A stretch of DNA of 64,000 bases from Rhodospirillaceae bacterium. Lineage in GTDB: Bacteria; Pseudomonadota; Alphaproteobacteria; Dongiales; Dongiaceae. This document shows, one piece after another, positions 36,942 through 45,763 of this stretch. The stretch spans positions 1,302,001 through 1,366,000 of the forward strand of contig JADJQM010000002.1 in NCBI GenBank assembly GCA_016712715.1. Direction: 5' to 3'. The notes under the pieces are model-generated. The model had not been told where the DNA came from and ran no database searches. It saw nothing but the letters and a program-made list of their open reading frames with translations. A program made the position numbers and the translations under genes. Every line of letters starts with the position of its first letter. Position 1 is the first letter of the stretch.

Positions 36942-37928
36942 ATGAACAATCTGACGCGCCGCCAAGCCCTGAAGACGGGCGCGGCCCTCGCTGCTTTGGC
37001 CACCGCCGGTGGCCTGCTGCTGCCGGGCGCTGCCCTTGCCGCCATTGATGCCCTCACCGTGGTGGCCCCGGCCAAGCCCGGCGGCGGCTGGGACCAGACC
37101 GCGCGCTCGATGCAGGAAGTGCTGCAGGGTGCCGGCATCGTGACGGCCGTGCAGGTCGAGAATGTCGCCGGCGCCGGCGGCACGGTAGGCTTGGCGCAAT
37201 TTGCCAACCGCAAGGGTGATGCGAGCGCCGTGCTGGTGGGTGGTCTCGTCATGCTGGGCGCCATCCTCACCAACAAATCGCCGGTCTCGTTCAAGGATGT
37301 GACGCCCCTGGCGCGCCTCACCGGCGAATATGAAGTGATCGTCGTGCCGGCCGCCTCCGAATTGAAGAGCATGGCCGACCTCACCGCGAAGCTGAAAGCC
37401 GATACCGGTTCCGTCTCCTGGGGCGGCGGCTCGGCCGGTGGCACCGACCATATCCTCGCCGGCCTCATCGCCAAGGCGGTGGGCGCCGATGTCACCAAGC
37501 TCAACTATGTCGCCTTCTCGGGCGGCGGCGAAGCGCTGGCGGCGATCGTCGGCGGCCATGTCACCTGCGGCGTCAGCGGTCTCGGCGAATTCGAAGCCCA
37601 GATCAAGGCCGGCGAACTCCGCGCCATCGGCATCTCGTCCGGCGAGCGCCTGGCCGGTCTCGATGCGCCGACGCTGAAAGAGTCCGGCATCGATGTCGAA
37701 CTCGCCAACTGGCGCGCCGTGTTCGGTGCCGGTGAACTCGCCGATGGCGACAAGGCGGCGCTGCTCGACGCCGTCGACCAGATGGTGAAGTCTGATGGCT
37801 GGAAGCAGACGCTGGCCACCAAGGGCTGGATGGACACCTATCTCGCCGGTGACGATTTTGCCGCCTACCTCACCGAGGAAGAAGCACGCGTCACCACCGT
37901 GCTCAAGGAAATCGGTCTGGTTTCGTGA
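36942..37928 (+). CDS. tctC: Tripartite tricarboxylate transporter substrate-binding protein (TctC)
   Basis: A 328-residue periplasmic Bug/TctC receptor. Tat-like signal: [16 protein letters not shown], cleavage near AALA-AID. Early [16 protein letters not shown] and [12 protein letters not shown] motifs contact the carboxylate ligand in this family. The ATG at 36942 follows GGGAGG five bases upstream and is preferred to the ATG at 36924. It opens tctCBA; the stop overlaps the tctB GTG. Confidence 0.93.
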   Translation: MNNLTRRQALKTGAALAALATAGGLLLPGAALAAIDALTVVAPAKPGGGWDQTARSMQEVLQGAGIVTAVQVENVAGAGGTVGLAQFANRKGDASAVLVGGLVMLGAILTNKSPVSFKDVTPLARLTGEYEVIVVPAASELKSMADLTAKLKADTGSVSWGGGSAGGTDHILAGLIAKAVGADVTKLNYVAFSGGGEALAAIVGGHVTCGVSGLGEFEAQIKAGELRAIGISSGERLAGLDAPTLKESGIDVELANWRAVFGAGELADGDKAALLDAVDQMVKSDGWKQTLATKGWMDTYLAGDDFAAYLTEEEARVTTVLKEIGLVS

Positions 37929-38479
37929 CCTCACCGAAATACCAGCCGGGCGGGGTTCAGCCCGGCGGCTTCGAACGCTGGCAGGGCATCGCGGTCGGCG
38001 GTGTCCTGCTGGCCGTCGGCCTCGGCATCTGTGTGACGACCTTCGGGACGGGCACCTTGCCGGGGCAGGACACGCTGGGGCCGCGCCTGTTTCCGGTCCT
38101 CATTGGCGGCGGGCTCATGATCCTGGGCCTTGCCAACGCCTGGGCCGGCTGGCGCACGCTCCGCCAGGGGGCCGCCCATGAAGGTGCCCTCATCCCGGTG
38201 AGCGATGCCGAGAACGTCACCGAGCCCGGCGACTGGCCGACCCTCCTCTGGGTGGTGGCCGGCCTCTGTGTGGGCGCGCTTGGCTACAAGACCCTGGGCT
38301 TCATCCCCTCTGCCTGGCTAGTGTTTATCCTGACCGCGCGCGGCTTTGCAGCGCGGTGGAACTGGAAACACGCGCTGGTCGGCCTCATCGTCGTGCTCAT
38401 CGCCTTCTTCGGCTTCACCAAGGGCCTCGGCCTACCGCTGCCCACGGGCATTCTCGCCAGCATCCTTGGGGGAAAATAA
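37925..38479 (+). CDS. tctB: Tripartite tricarboxylate transporter small membrane subunit (TctB)
   Basis: A 184-residue protein with four predicted helices ([32 protein letters not shown]; a pair in the C-terminal half ending with [20 protein letters not shown]). The GTG start overlaps the tctC stop (GTGA), so it is translationally coupled. TctB partners TctA in the membrane for receptor-dependent carboxylate uptake. Confidence 0.9.
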   Translation: MTSPKYQPGGVQPGGFERWQGIAVGGVLLAVGLGICVTTFGTGTLPGQDTLGPRLFPVLIGGGLMILGLANAWAGWRTLRQGAAHEGALIPVSDAENVTEPGDWPTLLWVVAGLCVGALGYKTLGFIPSAWLVFILTARGFAARWNWKHALVGLIVVLIAFFGFTKGLGLPLPTGILASILGGK

Positions 38480-38484
38480 CCGTC

Positions 38485-39974
38485 ATGGATACCCTCAGCG
38501 GCCTGATGCAGGGCTTCGCCATCGCCTTCACGCCAGTCAATCTCCTCTGGTCGCTCTTGGGTGTGACCCTCGGCACCGCCATCGGTGTGCTGCCCGGCAT
38601 CGGCCCGGCACTCACCATCGCGCTACTGCTGCCGGTCACTTATCACCTCGATCCGACCGCGGCCTTCATCATCTTCGGCGGCATCTATTACGGCGCCATG
38701 TATGGCAGCTCGACCACCTCGATACTCTTGAACGTGCCAGGCGAGACCGGCTCGATCGTGACCGCCATCGATGGGCATATGATGGCGAAGAAGGGCCGTG
38801 CGGCAGCAGCCCTTGCCACCGCCGCCATCGGCTCCTTCGTCGCCGGCACCATCGCCACCGTGGGCTTGAGCTTCCTCTCGCCGATCATGGTCCGGATCGC
38901 TTTGCTGTTCGGCCCGGCCGAATATTTCAGCCTGATGGTGCTGGCCTTCGTCACCGTCTCGGCTTTGCTCGGCAGTTCCATCCTGCGCGGCATGTCGGCG
39001 TTGTTCGTGGGGCTTGCGATCGGCCTCATCGGCATCGACACGCAGACAGGGCAGGCCCGCTTCACCTTCGGCCAGTTGCCGCTGCTGGACGGCATCGATG
39101 TCGTGGTGGTGGCGGTCGGCCTCTTTGCGCTGGGCGAGGCGTTCCATGTCGCCTTCCGCGAAGCAAGGCGGCCGGAGGAGTTGAGCCGCGTCGTCGGCAG
39201 CCTGTGGATGTCGAAAGCGATTGGGCGCGCTCCTGGAAACCGTGGCTGCGCGGCACGGCGCTGGGTTTCCCGCTGGGTTCGCTGCCGGCGGGCGGGACCG
39301 AGATCCCCACCTTCCTCTCCTATCTCATCGAAAAGCGGCTTGCGAAAAAGCCGGAGGAATTCGGCCAGGGCGCCATCGAGGCGGTGGCCGGTCCCGAGGC
39401 CGCCAACAATGCGGCGGTCGCTGGCGTCCTGGTGCCGCTGCTCTCCTTCGGCCTCCCGACCTCGGCCACCGCAGCCATCCTGCTTGCCGCGTTCCAGCAA
39501 TACGGCATTCAGCCGGGGCCGATGCTGTTCTCCAGCAACAGCACCCTGGTCTGGGCGCTCATCGCCAGCCTCTATCTCGGCAATCTCATGCTGCTGGTCC
39601 TCAATCTGCCGCTGGTGGGGCTGTGGGCGAAGCTGCTGCTCATCCCGCGGCCGCTGCTCTATGGCGGCATCCTGGTGCTCTCGATGCTGGGCGTCTATTC
39701 GCTCAACAATTCGGTGTTCGACTTGTGGCTGTTGCTCTGAATCGGCCTCGTCGGCTTTGCCATGCGGCAGTTCGAATATCCGGTGGCGCCGCTGGTGGTG
39801 GGATTGATCCTGGGGCCGATGGCGGAAGAACAGTTCCGGCGCGCCTATGCGATTGCGCAAGGGGATGTCAGCGTCTTTTTCACCCATCCGATCTCGGCGC
39901 TGCTGCTGGCGATTGCCGCCGCCTGCGTCATCGGGCCCTACCTCCTGCGCCGGAGCAAGGCCGCGCGCGGTTAA
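38485..39974 (+). pseudogene. tctA: Tripartite tricarboxylate transporter large membrane subunit (TctA), two lesions
   Basis: A TctA permease that would be ~496 residues. The first ~245 residues ([39 protein letters not shown]) read normally to MSKA, then the frame slips: [12 protein letters not shown] continues in the -1 frame, consistent with one lost G near 39219. A second lesion is an in-frame TGA at 39738-39740, between [10 protein letters not shown] and [17 protein letters not shown], where a sense codon is expected. The remaining ~78 residues are intact. It may be real decay, making tctCB non-functional, or sequence error. Confidence 0.85.
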
Positions 39975-39984
39975 CCCAGGGCGG

Positions 39985-40488
39985 TTAGCGGGGTGCGGGC
40001 GGGACAGTCTGGAAGGCGCGGCGGTTGACGCCGTCATCGAGGTCGACCGCCAGCACATAGCGCTGCCAGTTCTGGCGATAGGCGGCGGGATCCGGAATGC
40101 GCAGCTGTACGCGGCTCTCGGTGATGCGGTGGGTGGCGCCGCCGCCCGATGAGAAGATCGGGAAGCCGATGCCGATCCCGGTCGAAACGCCGCCGCTCGA
40201 GCCGCCGCTCACCCCCACGCCGACATTGGGCCGCACACCACCGCCCTCGCTATAGGTCTGGCGGTCGCGGTCGATGGCAAAGGCCTCAGTGATACTGCCG
40301 TCGGGGGCGATGAGGCGCGCGGCGGCGACCGGCAGCGGATCGGTCACCGTGACGATGATGATGCTCTCATCCTCGGCACTGAGGGTGCTCCGCACCGATT
40401 CCTCGATGCCGCCGGGTGCCGCGGAATTGTAGCCGCACCCCGAAAGTGCCAGGAGGGTGAGGGCAAGGACTTTGAGTTGGATCTGCAT
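39985..40488 (-). CDS. Hypothetical glycine-rich lipoprotein
   Basis: A 167-residue predicted lipoprotein. The lipobox ALSGC puts the lipidated cysteine at C18. The middle is glycine/serine-rich (VGVGVSGGSSGGVSTGIGIG), followed by a mixed C-terminal part (RVQLRIPDPAAYRQNWQRYV). I recognise no family; the pattern is like small outer-membrane-associated 'DUF4136-like' lipoproteins, but that is weak. ATG 40488 is preferred to a longer start at 40533 because the signal peptide then begins correctly. Confidence 0.75.
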   Translation of the reverse strand: MQIQLKVLALTLLALSGCGYNSAAPGGIEESVRSTLSAEDESIIIVTVTDPLPVAAARLIAPDGSITEAFAIDRDRQTYSEGGGVRPNVGVGVSGGSSGGVSTGIGIGFPIFSSGGGATHRITESRVQLRIPDPAAYRQNWQRYVLAVDLDDGVNRRAFQTVPPAPR

Positions 40489-40569
40489 CACTGAAATGTG
40501 GCCCACATTTTTCCGCCGGCCTAGTCCAGACACGGAAATGTGATGGGTGGTCCCCTCATTGATCTAGAT

Positions 40570-40600
40570 CGTCATCCCCGGGTCAAACCCGGGGATGACG
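40570..40600. repeat. CGTCAT...ATGACG palindrome, copy 2
   Basis: A perfect 14-bp stem (CGTCATCCCCGGGT / ACCCGGGGATGACG) with a CAA loop, 16 bp past the Rieske gene stop on the minus strand. It shares end sequences, arm length and 3-nt loop with the element at 27126-27156, and so belongs to the same dispersed family. Confidence 0.75.
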
Positions 40601-40616
40601 TCGGAGCCAAAGCCAG

Positions 40617-41705
40617 CTACTCCCGGATCCCCTGCGTGCCCAGCGCCGCACGAACCTCGTCATGGTAATACTTCACGCCCATTTCGTGGCGTGGGCTCAA
40701 GGGGCCGCGCTGGTAGATGCCGCCTTCCAGATTGGCCTGGGACTGTTCGCAGATGCCGAAATCCTCGCGCACGATCTGGCAATTGGTATCGATGGTCTTC
40801 TGCTGCGCTTCCGCCAGTTCCGGCGCCAGGCTCTGGAAATAGAAGCTGTAATGGAGCGTGGTCGAGCGCGGTCCATGGGGCACGATGCGCGAGGCGTTCA
40901 TGCCGTCGGGATAGACCGAGAGCGTCATGTTGGGCCAGATCCACAGCCACAGCCCGCCATAGATCGAGCCCGATTTCTGCGGCGCCTTCATGATCACGAC
41001 ATGCTTGCCGTAGGTCGTCTCGAAGCCGTTGAAATCGATCGACTGGATGAGGCCGGGATGGATGCCGGGGATGTGGTAGCCTTCCACGAAATTGTCGGTA
41101 TAGGTCTTCCAGTTGCACTTGATGGCGAAATCCTCATCGGCCCGCTTGGTGAAGCTCTCGATCGGGTAGCTGGCCACCAGATCCGGCACGTCGCCGAGGA
41201 AATCGAGGAGCGGTTCGGCTTTGCCGTCGATGTTGACGAACAGCAGGCCGCGCCAGGAATCGAGGCGCACAGGCTTCAGCCCGTTCTCATCCTTCTTGAA
41301 CCAGTCGCAGTCGCCGAAATGTGGCGCCACCTTCAGCTTGCCGTCATGGTCGAACATCCAGCCGTGATAGCGGCAGCGCAGGACATCGCAATGACCGGTG
41401 CCTTCGGCGAACAAGGGGGCCGCGCGGTGGGAGCAGAGATTGTGGAACGCCTTCAGCTGGCCATCGCGGCCGCGCAGGATGAAGATGTCGAAACCGGCGA
41501 CCTTCACCGCGCTGTAATCGCCGGGCTGCGGCAGATCGGCTTCTCGGCAGACGAATTGCCAGGTGCCGGCGAAGATCGACCAGCGCTCGGCCTCGTAAAC
41601 GCCGGCGTCGTGATACCAGCGCGCCGGCAAGGTGTAGAGCGGCGTCGTCTTGCCGTCGATCTGCGCCACCTTGGGCGCGGTGTGGGTGCCTGTATCCGGT
41701 GCCAT
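40617..41705 (-). CDS. Rieske non-heme iron oxygenase, alpha subunit
   Basis: A 362-residue ring-hydroxylating-type oxygenase. The Rieske [2Fe-2S] ligands are C91, H93 (CSHRAAPLF), C111 and H114 (CRYHGW). The mononuclear iron site has H211 and H216 (DNFVEGYHIPGIHPG), with a likely Asp in VREDFGICE. The pattern resembles the carnitine/glycine-betaine-type demethylating oxygenases (CntA/GbcA-like) more than aromatic dioxygenases. The partner reductase is not in the window, so it must be supplied from elsewhere. The substrate is open. Confidence 0.92.
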   Translation of the reverse strand: MAPDTGTHTAPKVAQIDGKTTPLYTLPARWYHDAGVYEAERWSIFAGTWQFVCREADLPQPGDYSAVKVAGFDIFILRGRDGQLKAFHNLCSHRAAPLFAEGTGHCDVLRCRYHGWMFDHDGKLKVAPHFGDCDWFKKDENGLKPVRLDSWRGLLFVNIDGKAEPLLDFLGDVPDLVASYPIESFTKRADEDFAIKCNWKTYTDNFVEGYHIPGIHPGLIQSIDFNGFETTYGKHVVIMKAPQKSGSIYGGLWLWIWPNMTLSVYPDGMNASRIVPHGPRSTTLHYSFYFQSLAPELAEAQQKTIDTNCQIVREDFGICEQSQANLEGGIYQRGPLSPRHEMGVKYYHDEVRAALGTQGIRE

Positions 41706-41873
41706 GGGCGATCATCCCGCTAAAATTCATCTGTATCATATCAGGCAGGCGGCGCCTTGCCAGCGCTCATACATTGTCGCGGGTCACATGACCCTGTCGC
41801 AAGGATTGCAGCGGGGTTGCCGCGCCGAAACCGCTATGGTCCTATGCCCACCTCATTTTGCCGGAACCCATCC

Positions 41874-42572
41874 ATGCTTCTGATCGGCCTCATCGGCGGC
41901 CTCTCCTGGGAATCGACTGCCGAATACTACCGCATCATCAACCGCGGCGCGCAGGCGCGCCTGGGCGGGGTGCATTCGGCGCGCTCGCTCATCTATTCCT
42001 TCGATTTCGGCGAGATAGAGGCCCTGCAGAAGGCAGGTGATTGGGATGCGGCCAGCGCCCTCATGGTCGATGCGGCGCAGCGCCTGGAACGGGGTGGCGC
42101 CGACTTCCTGGTGATCTGCTCCAACACCATGCACCGCATGGCGCCCATGATCGAGGCCGGCGTCAAGATCCCGCTGCTCCATATCGCCGATCCGACCGGC
42201 GCTGCCATCGTCGCGCGGAAATTGACGCGCATCGGCCTTCTTGGCACCGCCTTCACCATGGAACAGCCCTTCTACCGGTCGCGGCTGGAAGCCAATTTCG
42301 GGCTTGAGGTTCTGGTGCCGGACGATGCGGGGCGCGCGGCGGTCCACCGCATCATCTATGAGGAACTGGTCAAGGGCATCGTGCGCGATTCCTCGCGCGA
42401 GATCTATCGCGGCGTCATACGCCAATTGATCGATTCCGGGGCCGAGGCCATCATCCTCGGCTGTACCGAGATCATGCTGCTGGTGGGGGATGCCGATTCC
42501 GCCGTGCCGCTGTTCGACACCACCACCTTGCATGCCGAAGCGGCCCTTGGCCGCGCGCTTGGCACCATCTAG
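41874..42572 (+). CDS. Aspartate/glutamate racemase family protein
   Basis: A 232-residue two-domain Asp/Glu racemase (YgeA-like). Both catalytic cysteines are present: C82 (VICSNTMHRMAP) and C197 (ILGCTEIMLL). The N-terminus IGLIGGLSWESTAEYY is characteristic. It interconverts D/L acidic amino acids or a related compound without PLP. The ATG at 41874 is favoured; an ATG at 41844 is in frame. The oxidoreductase gene follows 12 bp later, so an operon is likely. Confidence 0.92.
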   Translation: MLLIGLIGGLSWESTAEYYRIINRGAQARLGGVHSARSLIYSFDFGEIEALQKAGDWDAASALMVDAAQRLERGGADFLVICSNTMHRMAPMIEAGVKIPLLHIADPTGAAIVARKLTRIGLLGTAFTMEQPFYRSRLEANFGLEVLVPDDAGRAAVHRIIYEELVKGIVRDSSREIYRGVIRQLIDSGAEAIILGCTEIMLLVGDADSAVPLFDTTTLHAEAALGRALGTI

Positions 42573-42584
42573 AAGGGGAAATCC

Positions 42585-43589
42585 ATGAAACCGGTCAAAT
42601 GGGGCATCGTCAGCACCGCCGATATCGGCGTCAAAAAGGTCATCCCGGCCATGCTGCGCGCGAAGGGCGTCGAGATTGTCGGCATCGCGTCGCGTGACGC
42701 CGCACGGGCGAAGGAAGCGGCGGCGAAACTCGGTATTCCCAGATCCTATGGCTCGTATGAGGCGCTCCTCGCCGACCCTGAGATCGAGGCGGTCTATAAC
42801 CCGCTGCCCAATCATCTCCATGTGCCGGTGACCCTGCATGCATTGGCCGCCGGCAAGCATGTGCTCTGTGAAAAGCCCATCGCCATGACTGCCGCCGAGG
42901 CCCGGCAATTGACCGAGGCCGCCAAGAAGGCCGGCAAGCTGGTGAGCGAGGCCTTCATGGTGCGCTATCACCCGCAATGGCGCCGCGCCCGCGAGCTGGC
43001 GCAATCCGGGCGCCTGGGCGAGGTCAGCCTGATCAGTTCGGTCTTCTCCTATTACAATGTCGATCCCGCCAATGTGCGCAACATGGGCGATATCGGCGGC
43101 GGTGCGCTCTATGACATCGGCTGCTATCCGATCGTCACCGCGCGCTTCGTGTTCGGTGCCGAGCCCATCCGCGTCAGCGCCGCCATCGATTGGGATCCCA
43201 AGTTCAAGACAGATCGCCTGAGTTCCGCGATCGCCGAATTTCCCGGCGGCCGGCACCTCGTCTTCTCGACCGCCACGCAATTGGTACCGCGCCAGCATGT
43301 GCAGATCTTGGGGACCAAGGCGCGGGCCGAGGTGATGATCCCGTTCAACGCCCCACCCAACCAGACGACCACCCTGCGCATTGATGACGGCTCGGATTTG
43401 ACCGGTGCCAACATCGTCACGGAAGTGATGCCGGCCTGCGATCAATACACCTTGCAGGGCGAGGTATTCTCGGCTGCCATCCGCGGCGAGACGGAGCTCG
43501 AATTCGGGATCGAGGATGCGATTCTGAACATGCGCGTCATCGACGCCATGTTCGCCGCCGCGAAGAGCGGCAAGTGGGAGACTGTGTAG
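42585..43589 (+). CDS. Gfo/Idh/MocA-family oxidoreductase
   Basis: A 334-residue NAD(P)-dependent oxidoreductase. The Rossmann domain opens WGIVSTADIGVKKVIPAM. The catalytic motif is CEKPIAMT (Lys). The C-terminal domain has MGDIGGGALYDIGCYPI, typical of sugar or inositol dehydrogenase-like members. It lies 12 bp behind the racemase and follows a ribosome-binding site (AAGGGG). Its substrate, likely a sugar or polyol, is unknown. Confidence 0.92.
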   Translation: MKPVKWGIVSTADIGVKKVIPAMLRAKGVEIVGIASRDAARAKEAAAKLGIPRSYGSYEALLADPEIEAVYNPLPNHLHVPVTLHALAAGKHVLCEKPIAMTAAEARQLTEAAKKAGKLVSEAFMVRYHPQWRRARELAQSGRLGEVSLISSVFSYYNVDPANVRNMGDIGGGALYDIGCYPIVTARFVFGAEPIRVSAAIDWDPKFKTDRLSSAIAEFPGGRHLVFSTATQLVPRQHVQILGTKARAEVMIPFNAPPNQTTTLRIDDGSDLTGANIVTEVMPACDQYTLQGEVFSAAIRGETELEFGIEDAILNMRVIDAMFAAAKSGKWETV

Positions 43590-43602
43590 GTTCAAGCCAG
43601 GC

Positions 43603-43620
43603 CGTCATGCCCGGGCATGA
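43603..43620. repeat. CGTCAT palindrome remnant, copy 3
   Basis: CGTCATGCCCGGGCATGA contains a perfect 16-bp palindrome with the same CGTCAT start and CCCGGG core as the elements at 27126 and 40570 but no loop. It fills the gap between two convergent genes. It is best read as a shortened relative of that family. Confidence 0.5.
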
Positions 43621-43626
43621 TGTGGT

Positions 43627-44904
43627 TTAGCCGTCGCTCTCCAGCCGCTGGAGATACCCCCGCAACAGCGGCCCCAGCCTGCTGCTGCCGATCGGCTGGC
43701 GATGGACGCGCTGCAGGAAGGCGACGTCGGGCAGCGCATTGCCTTCGATCACCACGATCCCCTGCGGCGTCACGGCAATGTCCCAGCCGAGAAGGATGCG
43801 GTCGGTAAAGGCGCGGTGGGCGGTACAGGCAGCCTCACGCACCGCGGGCCATGCGGCGAGGATGCGCCCGGCGACAGGTGCCCCCGTCACCGGATGATGG
43901 AGGTGCCAGTCGAGGGCGGCGTCGAGCTTGTCGCCGGTCATGGCGCCCATGCGGCCGGTCGCAAGGTCGATGGGGGCTGCGTATTCGGTGGCGTCGTGCC
44001 AATGGGGCTCCAGCTTGCCGATCAGCCGCAGCATGCCGTGGGTGACGACGGGCTGATGGTCGGCATCCAGGCAGGTGATGACCCGCACCACCAGCAGCGA
44101 ATCTCAGGCAAGATCGGCGATGTCGCGATGATTGGTGAGGCGCGGCTGCAGCAGATAGGGCGTTTCCAGCGAGCGCCGGGCAAGATCCGCCAGCATCGCC
44201 TCGGTCGAAAAGATGCCGCCGTCATCGCTGCGATAATGGTTGTCGCCAAGATGGCGCAGCAAGCCGGCACCCCGCGCGCCCTTGCCATGGCGTGGCTTCA
44301 TGAACAGGTCTATGCCCGGGACAATGCCGTCGAGCATCTCGCATTGTCCGCGCGTGGCGCTGAGCAGGATCGGCACGGTGGCAACGCCATGCCGGCGGCA
44401 GCGCGCATGAAAGGCGAGCTTGTCGCCGAGCGGTGACCTTCCGGCCGCGCGGCGCGGGGCGAGCCGCTTCAATGCCGAGAGCAGCCCGTTCTTGGTCTCG
44501 AAGCGGGTCAGCGTCTGCGTTGCACGCCGGACGCCCTGCTCGGCATAAAGTTCCTGCATGTAATAGGTCTGGGCATCGAATCCGTCGCGAAAGGCAAAAT
44601 CGGTGATCTCGAGGAGCTGGCGCCAGTGCGACTTCCCAAAGCGCGCCTTCACGGCCCCGCCGACACGGCAGAGGCAGTAAAGCGCATGAATGGCGAGGGC
44701 AATCTGGCGCAGGACCGGCACATGCAGCAACCGGGCGCGCGGATGGCGCGGCCGGTCATAGAGCCTCAGCGCCCGGAACAGGCGCCGCGCCTGCCGCCCG
44801 ATGGGCTCGTCCTGGTCGGCTTGCGGCACCAGCCAGGTTTGGGCCGATGCCAGCATGTCCGGACGGCGCTCCAGGACGGGCGGATGGCGCAGCGGCGCGT
44901 TCAT
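43627..44904 (-). pseudogene. ATP-grasp protein (sugar-transfer-associated type) with in-frame TGA
   Basis: A cytosolic ATP-grasp protein of ~425 residues. The N-terminal part runs through FMKPRHGKGARGAG (ATP-binding strand/loop) to HRDIADLA. An in-frame TGA follows at 44104-44106, and the same frame then continues DSLLVVRVITCLDAD and ends with the catalytic segment WDIAVTPQGIVVIEGNALPD. It resembles the sugar-transfer-associated ATP-grasp family, whose products are not defined. ATG 44904 overlaps the PepSY stop (TGATG). The lesion is a single stop; error and true nonsense cannot be told apart here. Confidence 0.75.
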
Positions 44905-45209
44905 CAATGCGCTCCGGTCTCGGGCAGGATCTTGCCGCCATAGGGATTAATGGTGAGTTCGATGCTGGCCCCGTTACGGTCGGTGCCGGACAGCTCGAAG
45001 CAGCCATGCTCGGTTTCAACCTTGGTGACGCTGTAGCCCAGCGATTGACCGAAGGTGACGGCCTCGCTGCGGGTCATGGTGGCGACATTCTGCTGTGCCT
45101 TGCAGACATGATCGTCGCTGGCGACGGCCAGCCCCACCACGACGGGCAGGCTGCTCAGGCCGAAGAAGAGGGCGGCCGCGAGGGTCGTTTGCTGCATTGT
45201 CTTCCACAT
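44904..45209 (-). CDS. PepSY-like small periplasmic protein
   Basis: A 101-residue exported protein with a Sec signal (LAAALFFGLSSLPVVVGLAVA), then a PepSY-like segment (RSEAVTFGQSLGYSVTKVETEHGCFELSGTDRNG; split here by a conserved Cys pair with VCKAQ). PepSY modules often inhibit or sense. It is divergent from the second PepSY gene at 45392 and translationally coupled to the ATP-grasp gene by a TGATG overlap. Confidence 0.82.
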   Translation of the reverse strand: MWKTMQQTTLAAALFFGLSSLPVVVGLAVASDDHVCKAQQNVATMTRSEAVTFGQSLGYSVTKVETEHGCFELSGTDRNGASIELTINPYGGKILPETGAH

Positions 45210-45319
45210 GATCGTCTCCCTGGACTATTTGGTGGGGGATAGCTGAGCGGCGGGCTTGGCGTTGATCGCCGCGTTCAGGCACACTAGGCGAGCCGACCTG
45301 AACGGCGGGTAACCTGAGC

Positions 45320-45336
45320 TGTCAGCGACTTGTCAG
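45320..45336. promoter_or_regulatory. TGTCAG direct repeats, likely OmpR/PhoP-type site
   Basis: TGTCAG occurs at 45320-45325 and again at 45331-45336, 11 bp apart start to start, i.e. one DNA turn, which is the spacing bound by OmpR-family dimers. It lies between the two divergent PepSY genes, 56 bp before the ATG at 45392. The response regulator at 45760 is the natural candidate to bind it. Confidence 0.55.
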
Positions 45337-45391
45337 CTTGGCTTTGCCATCTAGGGTGAAATCATCCCTGCCAAAGACTGGACTTGCCGCC

Positions 45392-45763
45392 ATGTTGCTT
45401 TTCCCACCCGCCAAAAACCCTGCGCGACTGCTGGCCTTGGCCCTGTGCCTCAGCATGGTGCCGGCCTTCCTGCCGGCACAGCCGGTGCTGGCGCAAAGTG
45501 CCAGCCCGACCCCCGTGCCGGAGGAGGAAGATGATCAGGAGACCGCGCGCAAGGCGCTCGAGAACAAGGAGATACTGCCGCTCTCGACCGTGCTGGCGCG
45601 GATCGAGGGCGAGTTCACCGGCGACGTGGTCGAGATCGAGCTGGAAAGGAAACGCGGCGCCTGGGTTTATGAGATCGAGATCATCGACGCCGACGGCCGC
45701 GTCCGCGACATCGATGTCGATGCCAGGACCGGCGACGTCATCACGATCGAATTCGACGAATGA
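45392..45763 (+). CDS. PepSY-domain periplasmic protein
   Basis: A 123-residue exported protein: signal peptide ending PVLAQ, an acidic linker (PVPEEEDDQETARKALENK), then one PepSY domain (PLSTVLARIEGEFTGDVVEI, DIDVDARTGDVITIE). It opens an operon with a response regulator and a histidine kinase (ATGA overlap with the regulator). Small PepSY proteins in this position are thought to modulate the sensor kinase. The ATG at 45392 is chosen over an in-frame TTG at 45338. Confidence 0.85.
   Translation: MLLFPPAKNPARLLALALCLSMVPAFLPAQPVLAQSASPTPVPEEEDDQETARKALENKEILPLSTVLARIEGEFTGDVVEIELERKRGAWVYEIEIIDADGRVRDIDVDARTGDVITIEFDE

Noticed and set aside
38485..44904. TGA recoded as a sense codon (for example Gly)
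   Set aside because: Many intact genes here end in TGA at their normal length (the M19 neighbour LuxR-type regulator at 4320, truB-linked genes, tctC and others), so TGA is a stop in this genome.
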